Shown here: in pieces, positions 50,878-58,836 of the stretch | Position numbering within the stretch: the stretch's first letter is position 1 | How the letters are laid out: each line of letters starts with the position of its first letter | Source: Symbiodinium natans | Lineage: Eukaryota > Sar > Dinophyceae > Suessiales > Symbiodiniaceae | Assembly (NCBI GenBank): GCA_905221605.1 | Contig: CAJNDS010002102.1 | Span: 1-64,000 of the forward strand | Direction of reading: 5' to 3' | DNA: 64,000 nt | Notes under the pieces: model-generated | Told to the model about the DNA's origin: nothing | The model's input: only the letters and a program-made list of their open reading frames with translations | Databases searched by the model: none | Translations under genes and position numbers: made by a program

Positions 50878-52311
50878 TTAATCAAAAACTTTCAGTCCCA
50901 AATCTTTTATTTCCAGTATCTGTTCTGATAATAGCGTGATATAAACATTGTCAGGCATATCGGCAGAATTAATTGTAGCATTTGCTGGTTTTACTCTCAA
51001 TAGCATGTGTTGTCCTGCTCTTGTATTAATTCCTGTATAACTACTGTCGGGCACTTTTTCAAAACTGAAAGCAAAGATAAACTGTCGGTCTCTATATTGT
51101 TTAAAATCAATTGGTAAAGAATGTTGATGAAACATTGGTAAGTTCAATGCTTTTCGTAAATGATAGAATGCTTCGGTCATTGAATTACAAGGGTATTCAG
51201 GATATAATTTAGAACCTAATTGAATTTGAAATTGAAGGTCAAAGTCAGCGTCATACATTCCCTCATCTACCTCGCTTGATGCTTGATGAGGATGATAAAA
51301 TCTACAAAATTCCTTGTCGCAGTATTCATAACCTATACTTGGATTACCTGACTTGTAGAATGTAATGAATGATGCTACTAATTTAGATACTGAACGAATA
51401 ACTTGAACGCTAATATCGGTTAATCCTGCTACTGTTTGTGATTGAGTAATATAAGTTGTATATGTAATGGGTAATCCTTTTCCTTCTAAAAGATGCTTAA
51501 CATATTCATTATTTAAATTATTATCTAAAGTGCAAACATCACAAACAACACGAGCGTTGTTAATTTCCCAATCAATGCTTGTATTTGTAAAATTAGCACC
51601 AGGTGTTGCCACAGTATCAACATCGGTAGTAAACCTATTTCCAATATCAGTATTAGAGGTGTCGTCTCTATAGTCAATGATACAATCAGTAGCATTCGTT
51701 ACTAATTCTAATTCAATTGTTAGGTTGCCCATATATTTTAGAGGTAAATATTTAAATTGAGAGAAGAGACCACATAATGGTTTAAATCCTACCGTCATTT
51801 TATCCTTAAAACCTAAGCAATTAACACCATTGACTTCGGGGATTAATTCAGAACCAACATTATTAACTAATGTCTTAACTTCGTCATCATATCTATAACC
51901 GAAACCTTCATTTGCTTCATCTTTTCGTGCTCCTTGCGACATCATTTTAGAGAACATATGATGCACTCGGTTATAATTATCAAAGTCTTCTACTACTTGA
52001 TTTCCAGCAATAATTCGCATTCTTCGGAAAAAGCAATAAGGCGGCGATAAAGGACGAAGCTTTTTGTTATACGCTCCAATGTCTAAATTTTGTAATGTAA
52101 AGAAAATTCTTACTGATTGTGGGTCTAACCAAGTATTATCTTCACCGTTTAATGAAAATGTTAATACACGATTTCCGCTGTTGCTTTTGTAAATATTACT
52201 ACCATTTGGCCAGAATGATACACTGCGTCTATCTTGAATGTAAGAACTACCTTTGTTTAATTTAAATGGGAGGTTGTCAATTAAAATATCCTCAGGGCTA
52301 AAAGTTTCCAT
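50878..52311 (-). CDS. Double-jelly-roll major capsid protein (477 aa)
   Basis: Forms the trimeric hexon-like capsomers of the icosahedral shell. Recognised from the Polinton-type N terminus: SVSFWPNGSNIYKS (31-43), NTWLDPQSVRIFFTLQN (59-75), LRPLSPPYCFFRRMRIIAGN (85-104) and VVEDFDNYNRVHHMFSKM (106-123), the conserved first-jelly-roll block of these capsid proteins. The length is in the usual 450-650 aa range at its short end. Start ATG 52311, with TCTA 17 nt upstream. It heads a compact minus-strand pair with the fibre gene. The frame is fully intact. Confidence 0.93.
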   Translation of the reverse strand: METFSPEDILIDNLPFKLNKGSSYIQDRRSVSFWPNGSNIYKSNSGNRVLTFSLNGEDNTWLDPQSVRIFFTLQNLDIGAYNKKLRPLSPPYCFFRRMRIIAGNQVVEDFDNYNRVHHMFSKMMSQGARKDEANEGFGYRYDDEVKTLVNNVGSELIPEVNGVNCLGFKDKMTVGFKPLCGLFSQFKYLPLKYMGNLTIELELVTNATDCIIDYRDDTSNTDIGNRFTTDVDTVATPGANFTNTSIDWEINNARVVCDVCTLDNNLNNEYVKHLLEGKGLPITYTTYITQSQTVAGLTDISVQVIRSVSKLVASFITFYKSGNPSIGYEYCDKEFCRFYHPHQASSEVDEGMYDADFDLQFQIQLGSKLYPEYPCNSMTEAFYHLRKALNLPMFHQHSLPIDFKQYRDRQFIFAFSFEKVPDSSYTGINTRAGQHMLLRVKPANATINSADMPDNVYITLLSEQILEIKDLGLKVFD

Positions 52312-52341
52312 CTATATATAAACTAACATAGATAATTTAAC

Positions 52342-52366
52342 TAAATATAATTTAAACTTATATTTA
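52342..52366. terminator. 9-bp hairpin at the stop of the 64-codon gene
   Basis: TAAATATAA pairs with TTATATTTA around TTTAAAC, just upstream of the MCP leader and overlapping the stop of the preceding gene. Confidence 0.35.
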
Positions 52367-52558
52367 ATCAAATAATTTAAAATTATATGAATTTTCTTTA
52401 CTATTGTTTTTCTTTTTGTTTTTAACTTCTTTAACTGTTTCATCTACTTCATTATTTTCAACCAATTTTCGTATCTCTTCGTAAGCATTTTGTTTAAATT
52501 TCTTATCCTTCTTCGGTTTCTCCATTTGTTCGTATGTTGTCGCTTTCTTATGAAACAT
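52364..52558 (-). CDS. Small Lys-rich protein (64 aa)
   Basis: Not recognised. A highly basic N-terminal half (MEKPKKDKKFK) and a Lys/Asn-rich tail; no metal site or membrane span. It could bind nucleic acid. Kept because it fills the gap between lipase and capsid genes on the same strand and has TCTA 13 nt upstream of its ATG. Confidence 0.55.
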   Translation of the reverse strand: MFHKKATTYEQMEKPKKDKKFKQNAYEEIRKLVENNEVDETVKEVKNKKKNNSKENSYNFKLFD

Positions 52559-52626
52559 TATTAAAATATTTTAGATATTAAATTGTTAATTAAATCAGTT
52601 TCACTTATTAATTAAGAGCTTAACTT

Positions 52627-53268
52627 TCAGTTAAACTGTTGCATAAACTCTTCTTCTGTTAATGGTAAATTACCTGCTGTATTATGAACATTGCCTATGT
52701 CTTGATATGAATGATTTTGTAATGCATCTAATGTTCCTCTATTTAATGTTATACTACCTTTATCAAACATACTAACAACATCTCCGGCTTTTCTTATTCT
52801 TAGGTTTGTTCCTGTGTCTTCTGGTCGTTGTCCTGAAACAAAAGGAGAACCATAACTACGACTACGAAATATATTTCCATAATCATTATTTATTTGTTGA
52901 CCCACTGCTGAACCTAAACTATGGCTAATAATATCAGTAATGCCTGTAAGTTTTTTACCATCTACTTCAATAGAACCATCTTTAAGGAATTTATCAACAT
53001 CTTTATATCTTTTCGTGTTTTGTGTTTTATATAAAGGTAATTTTAAATCATCATAAACATCTCTACCGCTTTTAGTTCCGGCTATGTATAAAATAGAACC
53101 ATTTTGATAAATACCTTCAGGATTTTCATACGCTAAGTTAAGTCCTTGCGTGTCTGTTAGGAATGTTTCAGTTCCTGCTAATTCGTCTCTAACTTCATTA
53201 TGTAATTTGTTTCTTGTGTTAGGTGCTTTATATAAAACACCTTCATTTTTACGCTTGTGTTTATGCAT
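52627..53268 (-). CDS. Class-3-lipase-like alpha/beta hydrolase (213 aa)
   Basis: Lipase-type serine hydrolase. The nucleophile elbow is SHSLGS with Ser117; upstream is a strand ILYIAGTKSGRDVYDDLK (59-76) matching the lipase-3 oxyanion region; downstream are SYGSPFVSG (138-146), a candidate acid Asp163 in AGDVVSMFD and a candidate base His186 in LQNHSYQDIG. The basic N terminus (MHKHKRK) lacks a signal peptide. Lipase-like genes recur in Polinton-like viruses and may act on membranes during entry or release; that role is inferred. Divergent from the penton gene. TCAA, not TCTA, lies 10 nt upstream. Confidence 0.8.
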   Translation of the reverse strand: MHKHKRKNEGVLYKAPNTRNKLHNEVRDELAGTETFLTDTQGLNLAYENPEGIYQNGSILYIAGTKSGRDVYDDLKLPLYKTQNTKRYKDVDKFLKDGSIEVDGKKLTGITDIISHSLGSAVGQQINNDYGNIFRSRSYGSPFVSGQRPEDTGTNLRIRKAGDVVSMFDKGSITLNRGTLDALQNHSYQDIGNVHNTAGNLPLTEEEFMQQFN

Positions 53269-53376
53269 TATAAAATGTTTGATAAATTATTTACAATAAT
53301 TTATCAAATATTTTATTAAATTATTGTAAATAAATTAACAAAATAACTTATAAATTAATTTATCAACTAATTAATA
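53269..53376. promoter_or_regulatory. Divergent promoter region between lipase and penton genes
   Basis: AT-rich 108 bp with a 12-bp hairpin (TTTGATAAATTA, 53278-53289, against 53297-53308) and a second imperfect inverted copy of ATTTACAATAATTTA further right. The words TCAA at minus 53279-53282 and TCAA at 53363-53366 each lie 10 nt before their ATG, the same place as TCTA in other genes. Confidence 0.5.
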
Positions 53377-54213
53377 ATGCTTAAGTTCAAGAAGGTTTAT
53401 ATTGATAGTTATTATAAAGTGGGTGGCACTCCATCCAATTTTACAATTGATTTACCTGAAACAGTCCAGCTTGAAGATAATATGCTATGTCAAATACACG
53501 AGGTCAGCATTCCTCATTCGTGGTATTCAATAAACAGCACAAATAATAATTTATATTTTATGCATCAGGTTATGCCCCCAGGTGTCATCGCAGGTATAAC
53601 TTATCGTAAAATAACTATTCCAGAAGGCAACTACACAGCGGTTGATTTAGCGCAAACAATACAAATCGCACTTAACCTTTTAGTAGATACGGTAGATAGA
53701 CCCAATACATACTCTTTAAGTTATAATACATCAACTAACAGATATACTTTCTCTTCTAATTATGCCACTGCTATTTTTGTTGTCTTAACTGATGGAGAAA
53801 TAGCACCATTAGCTGGTAGTTTTAGCGACCCCGTTGATGTTAATAATTTAAATTCAATCAACCAAGTATTAGGTAATACTACACCTGCCACGGACGCTTA
53901 TACGAATGTATCACCTTTCACAACAAATTTTATAGACTTAGTCCCCTTTAAGAATTTATATTTACATTGTAATGAAATTAGCAACTACAACCAATTAACA
54001 GTCGCGGGTAATTCTTCAATAATTAAGAAAATAAATGTATCAGTCCCCTATCTCGGGGTAATTAATGACAATGAGCTTAGCAGTGTTGATTATATTGATG
54101 TCAGTTCCAAGTTATTAAGAAGATTAAATTTTAGATTAACTAACCATCTTAACCAAGTTGTAAATTTAAACGGGGTGGATATATCCTTTACTCTTACATT
54201 TTTTAGGGGATAA
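53377..54213 (+). CDS. Minor capsid (penton) protein (278 aa)
   Basis: Single-jelly-roll penton protein that plugs the capsid vertices. The start KKVYIDSYYKVGGTPSNFTI, then EVSIPHSWYSIN (42-53), EGNYTAVDLAQTIQ (82-95) and a C-terminal VNLNGVDISFTLTFF follow the order of conserved motifs in Polinton and virophage minor capsid proteins. The frame is intact and of normal length. It is transcribed away from the lipase-capsid-fibre group and begins the long plus-strand series that runs to the right TIR. Confidence 0.88.
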   Translation: MLKFKKVYIDSYYKVGGTPSNFTIDLPETVQLEDNMLCQIHEVSIPHSWYSINSTNNNLYFMHQVMPPGVIAGITYRKITIPEGNYTAVDLAQTIQIALNLLVDTVDRPNTYSLSYNTSTNRYTFSSNYATAIFVVLTDGEIAPLAGSFSDPVDVNNLNSINQVLGNTTPATDAYTNVSPFTTNFIDLVPFKNLYLHCNEISNYNQLTVAGNSSIIKKINVSVPYLGVINDNELSSVDYIDVSSKLLRRLNFRLTNHLNQVVNLNGVDISFTLTFFRG

Positions 54214-54252
54214 TAAATATCTAATTAGAAAAATATATACTATAGTAATTTA

Positions 54253-54588
54253 ATGAGTGGTGAGGAGGTTGAAGAGGTTAAAAATGAAGAAGCTACTGAA
54301 ATAGATAATACTGAAGTTATTGAAGAAACCAACGAAGAAGCAACTAAACAAGAAGAAGTAAAAACTGAAGTAAACGAGGAGGCAAAACCAAAAGCAAAAG
54401 CAACACCAAAGAAATTAGCAAGAACAGTTAAAGTAGTGGAGTTAGTTGAGTGTGAGGCTTGTAATAAAAAAATGTTGCCTAAATCGTTAAAGAACACACA
54501 TCCGCATTATTGTAAGGGGCAACCAACCGAAACATTACCAGTAAATAAACAGAAGGCAAGTTATGGTTCAAAAGTGGAGAGAAACTGA
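54253..54588 (+). CDS. Acidic zinc-finger protein, probably truncated by a frame change (111 aa)
   Basis: Residues 1-45 are almost all Glu/Lys/Thr, then a basic patch (PKAKATPKKLART), then one zinc knuckle CEACNKKMLPKS...HPHYC (about 69-89). The stop at 54588 is followed immediately, in another frame, by KLRKEIEEEMKKKYASNGS, the same Lys/Glu style, so the original protein was probably longer. TCTA occurs 29 nt upstream, further than usual. Possibly a DNA- or RNA-binding virion protein; no family named. Confidence 0.65.
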   Translation: MSGEEVEEVKNEEATEIDNTEVIEETNEEATKQEEVKTEVNEEAKPKAKATPKKLARTVKVVELVECEACNKKMLPKSLKNTHPHYCKGQPTETLPVNKQKASYGSKVERN

Positions 54589-54884
54589 GAAAAGAAATTG
54601 AAGAAGAAATGAAGAAGAAATACGCTTCCAATGGAAGCTTGGGAGGCTCTGCCTCATACGAGAACAAAGAAAATGATAAAAACTAACAAAATGTAAAGAA
54701 TGAAGTAGTTAATTATTCCGAACCTATTGAAGTGAAAACAAGAGCAAAGCCTATTAGAATGGAAGAAGCGTCAAGGCAACCAACCGCAAGAGAATTATTA
54801 GAAGCATCTTATAATGAAATAAGAAGAGCAAAGAGAGAGGCACACATTGAAAAAATCAACGGCTTTAAATCTAAAATGTTTTAA
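54589..54884 (+). pseudogene. Continuation of the zinc-finger gene in another frame, with an internal stop
   Basis: After a -1 change near 54575-54585 the frame reads on to a TAA at 54684-54686 and then, in the same frame, continues through KNEVVNYSEPIEV and the helical RELLEASYNEIRRAKREAH to a final stop at 54882-54884. An ATG at 54759 could give a 41-codon product. Either a degraded 3' half or sequencing error plus a separate small gene. Confidence 0.45.
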
Positions 54885-54921
54885 TTATTAATAATATTTT
54901 TAATCTAATATTATTAATAAT
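54884..54921. terminator. Perfect 15-bp hairpin joining one stop codon to the next start codon
   Basis: ATTATTAATAATATT pairs with AATATTATTAATAAT; the loop is TTTAATCT. The left arm touches the TAA at 54882-54884 and the right arm touches the ATG at 54920. TCTA (54904-54907) spans the loop edge, 12 nt before that ATG. Confidence 0.6.
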
Positions 54922-55241
54922 GAGTATGTTTAAGAGCAAACCTGAATTTAAAAGAATGCCACAGGTTCAACAATACTATGACATTGACGATACTTTCGGA
55001 GTAGCCAAGTAGGAGAAAGCAAATTGAAGATATGAAATTAAGAATTGAAGAAGCGGAGAACAGAGGCAAAAATGTAAGGTTGAGAAACGATTGGTTGCAA
55101 CATCAAAAGAAGAGCATATATCAGGGACAGCTTGATGATATTAACAGACAGTTAGAGCGACCGATGATGCCAGTAAGAACAAAAGAAGAGCTACTTAAGA
55201 AACAAAAAGAATTAAAAAATATAATGGCAGAAATAAATTAA
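54920..55241 (+). CDS. Small basic coiled-coil protein, interrupted by one frame change
   Basis: ATG 54920 gives MSMFKSKPEFKRMPQVQQYY and about 30 codons to a TAG at 55010-55012. The next frame is open from 55011 (RRKQIEDMKLRIEEAENRG) to 55241. The helical second part (RQLERPMMPVRTKEELLKKQ) fits as a continuation, so a one-base indel near 55008 probably split a gene of about 107 codons. A start at ATG 55032 would otherwise give 69 residues. Function unknown. Confidence 0.55.
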
Positions 55242-55260
55242 AATCTAATATACATTATAT

Positions 55261-56055
55261 ATGATTAAAACATTGAAATCGGAATTAAAACTGAGACCGA
55301 CCTACGACGAAATGATAGGAATGATTGAAGCACAAGGAGACCCTAACCGACCATCCATTGAAAATGTAATAGATAGAAGAGCAACTTTATTTAGAAATAA
55401 TCAATTCGGAAGCCAATTAGATAATATTGATTTTTTAGGATTGAAGAAGCAAGAGGAAGACAGAGCAAAAGAAGATGTAAGGAGAGCACAACTAAGACAA
55501 GCAGGGATACAGGCGGGGACATCATCAGGGTTAGTATCAGTTAATTCAAGTGATTTTTCAACACCTTTAGAAAACTACGCTATGGATGAAGAGGATGATG
55601 AATATGAAAGAGCAAATAACGAAATATCAAGAATTCGGACAGTATTTGAAAGAGAAATAGAAAGACAACGAGAAGCACAACAAGCTTCAGCATCATCAGC
55701 AAGAAGTGATTTAGATGAAGCACATAGACAATCATTACCCGCTGGAGTTGAATTTCACAGAATGGATACTGATGATGAAGATGATGGCGAAAAAGAAGCA
55801 CCTATGGACATTCCAAAAGGAATTAGGGGAATTAGGAAGGATAATGATATTACAGATATTCCAGAAGAAGTTAAGATTGGTCAGCCATCAAAAAGAATTA
55901 AAGGCAAACAAACACCAACTACAGAAATACAACCTGCGTCAAGTTCATCGTCAAGCACAGCAAGAGATATTGTTGTAGCCGGAGCAAGAGCAGGTGTTGA
56001 AACATTAGCAAAAGCAGGAGCAACAGCATTAGCAAAATCATTTTTACCAGTATAA
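55261..56055 (+). CDS. Disordered acidic protein with an LRPTYDEMI start motif and an Ala-rich C-terminal helix (264 aa)
   Basis: Not recognised. Residues 9-19 read LKLRPTYDEMI, a motif shared with the next gene. A Glu/Arg/Gln-rich helical middle (110-150) follows, then acidic and Ser-rich disordered stretches, then a C-terminal amphipathic Ala/Gly helix (about 234-264, GARAGVETLAKAGATALAKS). The end helix is of a kind that can insert into membranes, as in adenoviral pVI, but no homology is claimed. Its position after the penton gene suggests a virion or core protein. TCTA is 13 nt upstream. Confidence 0.7.
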   Translation: MIKTLKSELKLRPTYDEMIGMIEAQGDPNRPSIENVIDRRATLFRNNQFGSQLDNIDFLGLKKQEEDRAKEDVRRAQLRQAGIQAGTSSGLVSVNSSDFSTPLENYAMDEEDDEYERANNEISRIRTVFEREIERQREAQQASASSARSDLDEAHRQSLPAGVEFHRMDTDDEDDGEKEAPMDIPKGIRGIRKDNDITDIPEEVKIGQPSKRIKGKQTPTTEIQPASSSSSSTARDIVVAGARAGVETLAKAGATALAKSFLPV

Positions 56056-56074
56056 AATATCAATATATAATATA

Positions 56075-56878
56075 ATGCTAAGGCTACGCCCAACTTATGA
56101 AGAATTAATAAAAGAGACAATGACACACAGATTAAAAATACTACCAGAAAGGCAGAAACGAACACAACAAGGAATATTATTAGACGATGTTGATTTTGAT
56201 GACTTTGACTTAAGTAGATATGATAAAAGAGAAATACTATTTAACAATCCAGATAAGGGAACACAAACGGATGTATTCAATGAAACGCCAAGTATAACAG
56301 AAAGCGAAAGTATGAAAACACCAGAAGAAGCGGTTAAGGAACAAAGAGAAGAAGAAGCTGAAAGCATAAACAGTGATGAACGAGAACCTGAACGCGAAAC
56401 AGAAAGAGAAAGAACGCAAAAGAAATCATTAATGAGAAGATTTTATGATGGTCTATTTGGAGAGGATGAATTTAGAGAAGAAAGGGAAGAACTACGAAAC
56501 AGGAGAGAGCAAATTGAAGATGATGATTTAGAAAGTGAAACACCTATTGAACAACAAAAGAGCGAAGAAAGCGATAATAGCTTACCTATGAATGTTAAAA
56601 AATCTTATGAGCCTTCGTCATCATCAAGTTCAAGTTCAAGGAGAAGTTCAACAAATAGAAGTGCTTTACTTCCTATTGAAGAAGAAGCATTAAGCGAACA
56701 TATACATTCTTCTCCGCCAGTATCAGTTCAAAGTTCAATACAAAGTGATAGGACAATTGAATATGTTGAAGAGCCATCACCTCCACAAAGTGTTGTTAGT
56801 TCAAGGCGGTCGCAAGAAACAATAGAATACATAAGGAGTAGAAGTTCCAGAGGAAGCGTTCGTTCAGTTGGGAGTTAA
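56075..56878 (+). CDS. Disordered Glu/Ser/Arg-rich protein, likely paralogue of the preceding gene (267 aa)
   Basis: Starts MLRLRPTYEELI, matching LKLRPTYDEMI of its neighbour, and a few dozen residues later both have an Asp-rich DxxDF segment (DDVDFDDFDL here, LDNIDFLGL there). The rest is low complexity: Glu/Arg-rich helix (80-160), Ser runs (190-215) and a Ser/Arg tail (YIRSRSSRGSVRS). Only 19 nt separate the two genes. The upstream word is TCAA, 11 nt before the ATG. Function unknown; tandem duplication followed by divergence is inferred. Confidence 0.7.
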   Translation: MLRLRPTYEELIKETMTHRLKILPERQKRTQQGILLDDVDFDDFDLSRYDKREILFNNPDKGTQTDVFNETPSITESESMKTPEEAVKEQREEEAESINSDEREPERETERERTQKKSLMRRFYDGLFGEDEFREEREELRNRREQIEDDDLESETPIEQQKSEESDNSLPMNVKKSYEPSSSSSSSSRRSSTNRSALLPIEEEALSEHIHSSPPVSVQSSIQSDRTIEYVEEPSPPQSVVSSRRSQETIEYIRSRSSRGSVRSVGS

Positions 56879-56916
56879 TATTTGCTTTAAAGATTTTTGC
56901 ATTAAAAAACGCAAAA

Positions 56917-56926
56917 CTACTTAAAG
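56917..56926 (+). promoter_or_regulatory. CTACTTAAAG motif upstream of the 115-codon zinc-finger gene
   Basis: Exact copy, 26 nt before ATG 56953, in an AT-rich leader. Confidence 0.6.
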
Positions 56927-56952
56927 AAATATTAACATTATTCAGTAAGATA

Positions 56953-57300
56953 ATGAACTCAACGCTTGTAATGGATGGAGTAAAGCTACAAATGGATGAT
57001 GACTTGTTTGATTGTATGTGGAACGCTATGAAGGAGAATAAAATTCCGGACTTTAATAGGATGAAGAAGAACGCTACAAACGAGAGGCTAAATGCTCAAT
57101 ACAAAGAAGTAGGATATTTTAAAGACTATTATAAGAAGAAAGACGGATGCTATGAATGTGAAAGGTGCGGGAAGAAGATAAGCAGTAAAACGAACAAATC
57201 AAAACATCAAAATACAGCAAGATGTAATGAAATATATGAAGAGAATAAGCAAAAAGAATTACAAGATAAGATTGTGAGAAAGGTGTTATTGTGGAATTAA
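56953..57300 (+). CDS. Small zinc-finger protein (115 aa)
   Basis: Residues 67-91 form a single finger CYECERCGKKISSKTNKSKHQNTARC (Cys-x2-Cys...His-x5-Cys spacing), set between an acidic N-terminal helix and a Lys/Glu-rich C-terminal helix. It is probably a nucleic-acid-binding regulator. It belongs to the CTACTTAAAG set and lies directly before the integrase, sharing a boundary hairpin with it. Confidence 0.7.
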   Translation: MNSTLVMDGVKLQMDDDLFDCMWNAMKENKIPDFNRMKKNATNERLNAQYKEVGYFKDYYKKKDGCYECERCGKKISSKTNKSKHQNTARCNEIYEENKQKELQDKIVRKVLLWN

Positions 57301-57329
57301 TATTATTTTAAATCTAAATAATATTAATT
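57295..57329. terminator. 14-bp hairpin between the zinc-finger gene and the integrase
   Basis: AATTAATATTATTT pairs with AAATAATATTAATT. It includes the TAA stop of the upstream gene and ends 1 nt before the integrase ATG. TCTA lies at the loop edge (57313-57316), as in the 54884 hairpin. Confidence 0.6.
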
Positions 57330-57330
57330 A

Positions 57331-58266
57331 ATGGCTGATAAAAACGCTAAACTGAGTGAGTTATATTATGATATTGATAGTGGCTTTGGTAGTGCTAAGC
57401 AATTGTATGATGATGCCCGAAAGACAGGAGTGGTAATAACATTGAACGAAGTTAAGGAATGGTTGAGAAGTCAGACATTGAAACAGCGTAAGAATTATAA
57501 GAACTACAATAGTTATTCAGCACCATTCGCAAGAGCAGTTTATAGTGTTGATTTAATGAATATGGTTAGTTTAATGAAAGACACAGGAACATATAAAAAA
57601 GAATATCCGTTGTATGGTTTTGTTTGTATTGATAATTTTAGTAAGAAATGTAATGTAGTTGTTTTGAAGAATAAAGACACTGACCCCGTATATGATGCTT
57701 TTATGGAATGTTTTAAAGTAATGGGACATCCTCAATCAATATATAGTGATGACGAAGGTAGTTTTAATTCTAAAAAACTACAAGATTATTTTAAAGCTGA
57801 AGGAATAACACATAAAATAACATTGACACACGCGAATGTGGCAGAGCGTGTTATAAGAACATTGAAGAAGATGATAAGCGATAGATTACAAATACATAAA
57901 GGAGTGTGGACTGATATGGTTAAACCAGTTTTGAATAAGTATAATAGTAAGATGGTTCATAGCACCACGGGATTAGTTCCGAACAATGCGCACCGTGATG
58001 AAAATGCGATAGAAGTAAAAGCAAATTTGGTAATGAAAGAAAAGTATTTAAGAAAATATCCTAATATTAAGGTCGGAGATGATGTTAGAGTTTTTGTTAA
58101 AGGGAAAGGTAATTATACATCAAGAAAAGAAAGCCGTAGCCAGTGGAGCGAGAAAGTGTATGAAGTTAAGGAAGTTAATAGAGACCTACAAGTGAATAAA
58201 TATTATGTTATTGAAGGGTTGACTAAAAAGTATATGAGACACGAGTTATTATTGGTGAATAAATAG
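57331..58266 (+). CDS. Retroviral-type DDE integrase (311 aa)
   Basis: Inserts the linear element into host DNA. The N-terminal YYDIDSGFGSAKQLYDDAR...EVKEWLRSQ block is the usual Polinton integrase head. The catalytic triad is Asp74 (VYSVDLMNM), Asp140 (SIYSDDEGSF) and Glu172 (ANVAERVIRTLKK). A C-terminal SH3/chromodomain-like beta segment (IKVGDDVRVFVKGKG, then SEKVYEVKEV) follows. All three acidic residues are present and the frame is intact, so the protein may be active. TCTA is 14 nt upstream. It lies toward the right TIR, as is common in Polintons. Confidence 0.93.
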   Translation: MADKNAKLSELYYDIDSGFGSAKQLYDDARKTGVVITLNEVKEWLRSQTLKQRKNYKNYNSYSAPFARAVYSVDLMNMVSLMKDTGTYKKEYPLYGFVCIDNFSKKCNVVVLKNKDTDPVYDAFMECFKVMGHPQSIYSDDEGSFNSKKLQDYFKAEGITHKITLTHANVAERVIRTLKKMISDRLQIHKGVWTDMVKPVLNKYNSKMVHSTTGLVPNNAHRDENAIEVKANLVMKEKYLRKYPNIKVGDDVRVFVKGKGNYTSRKESRSQWSEKVYEVKEVNRDLQVNKYYVIEGLTKKYMRHELLLVNK

Positions 58267-58275
58267 TCTTGTAAA

Positions 58276-58306
58276 AACTACTTAAAGATATATTACCTTA
58301 AAGTAG
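58276..58306 (+). promoter_or_regulatory. CTACTTAAAG motif within a dyad, upstream of the 139-codon gene
   Basis: CTACTTAAAG occupies 58277-58286, 30 nt before ATG 58317. ACTACTT (58276-58282) is mirrored by AAGTAGT (58300-58306), the only copy of the motif with a matching inverted half-site. Confidence 0.55.
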
Positions 58307-58316
58307 TAGAGAGTAA

Positions 58317-58736
58317 ATGGAGAGCAAAACAATTGAACAAATTAAGAAATTCGTTAAGAAAGCTCCATATCCAAGTTATAATTTTGTTGAAGATATGATT
58401 TTAAGCAAAGCTAAGAAATGGAAAGACGAAGGATGTATGGAGTTTAAGTTTCATTATTTAATGATGAACTCAGAATATGGGCTTAACAATCATAATTTAT
58501 TGAAAGAAATTTACGAAAACATTGAAGATGAAGAATTAGTAAGACGGAACGGAGAAGAGATTAATAGTTTAGGAGGTCTTCAAGCTATGGAGTATAATTC
58601 TTTTGCTTTCGCTGAAATACTAAAATATTTAATTGGAGAAAAAGCAAAAACCAAATTTGAACAAAATGAACTTTATTACAAAATTATGCTACAACAACAA
58701 AACTGTTGGGATGGGATAGGAGAGTGGCATATTTGA
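58317..58736 (+). CDS. Hypothetical protein (139 aa)
   Basis: Not recognised. An all-alpha acidic/basic mix without Cys clusters or membrane spans; notable segments are YPSYNFVEDMILSKAKKW (18-35) and a Trp-containing C terminus. It belongs to the right-end cassette of three genes that each carry a CTACTTAAAG motif, and a 10-bp hairpin follows its stop. Confidence 0.65.
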   Translation: MESKTIEQIKKFVKKAPYPSYNFVEDMILSKAKKWKDEGCMEFKFHYLMMNSEYGLNNHNLLKEIYENIEDEELVRRNGEEINSLGGLQAMEYNSFAFAEILKYLIGEKAKTKFEQNELYYKIMLQQQNCWDGIGEWHI

Positions 58737-58744
58737 ATATAACA

Positions 58745-58768
58745 ATCATATTATACAAATAATATGAT
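58745..58768. terminator. Perfect 10-bp hairpin after the 139-codon gene
   Basis: ATCATATTAT-ACAA-ATAATATGAT begins 9 nt after the stop. A near copy (ATCATACTAT-ACAA-ATATTATGAT) follows the next gene at 59121-59144. Confidence 0.6.
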
Positions 58769-58801
58769 GGTTGTATTGGTTTAGTGATAGATGTATTAAA
58801 A

Positions 58802-58811
58802 CTACTTAAAG
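58802..58811 (+). promoter_or_regulatory. CTACTTAAAG motif upstream of the 93-codon gene
   Basis: Exact copy, 25 nt before ATG 58837, followed by GACAAAAAGCCTTAGAAT, which recurs almost unchanged before the 205-codon gene. Confidence 0.65.
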
Positions 58812-58836
58812 ACAAAAAGCCTTAGAATATTATAAA

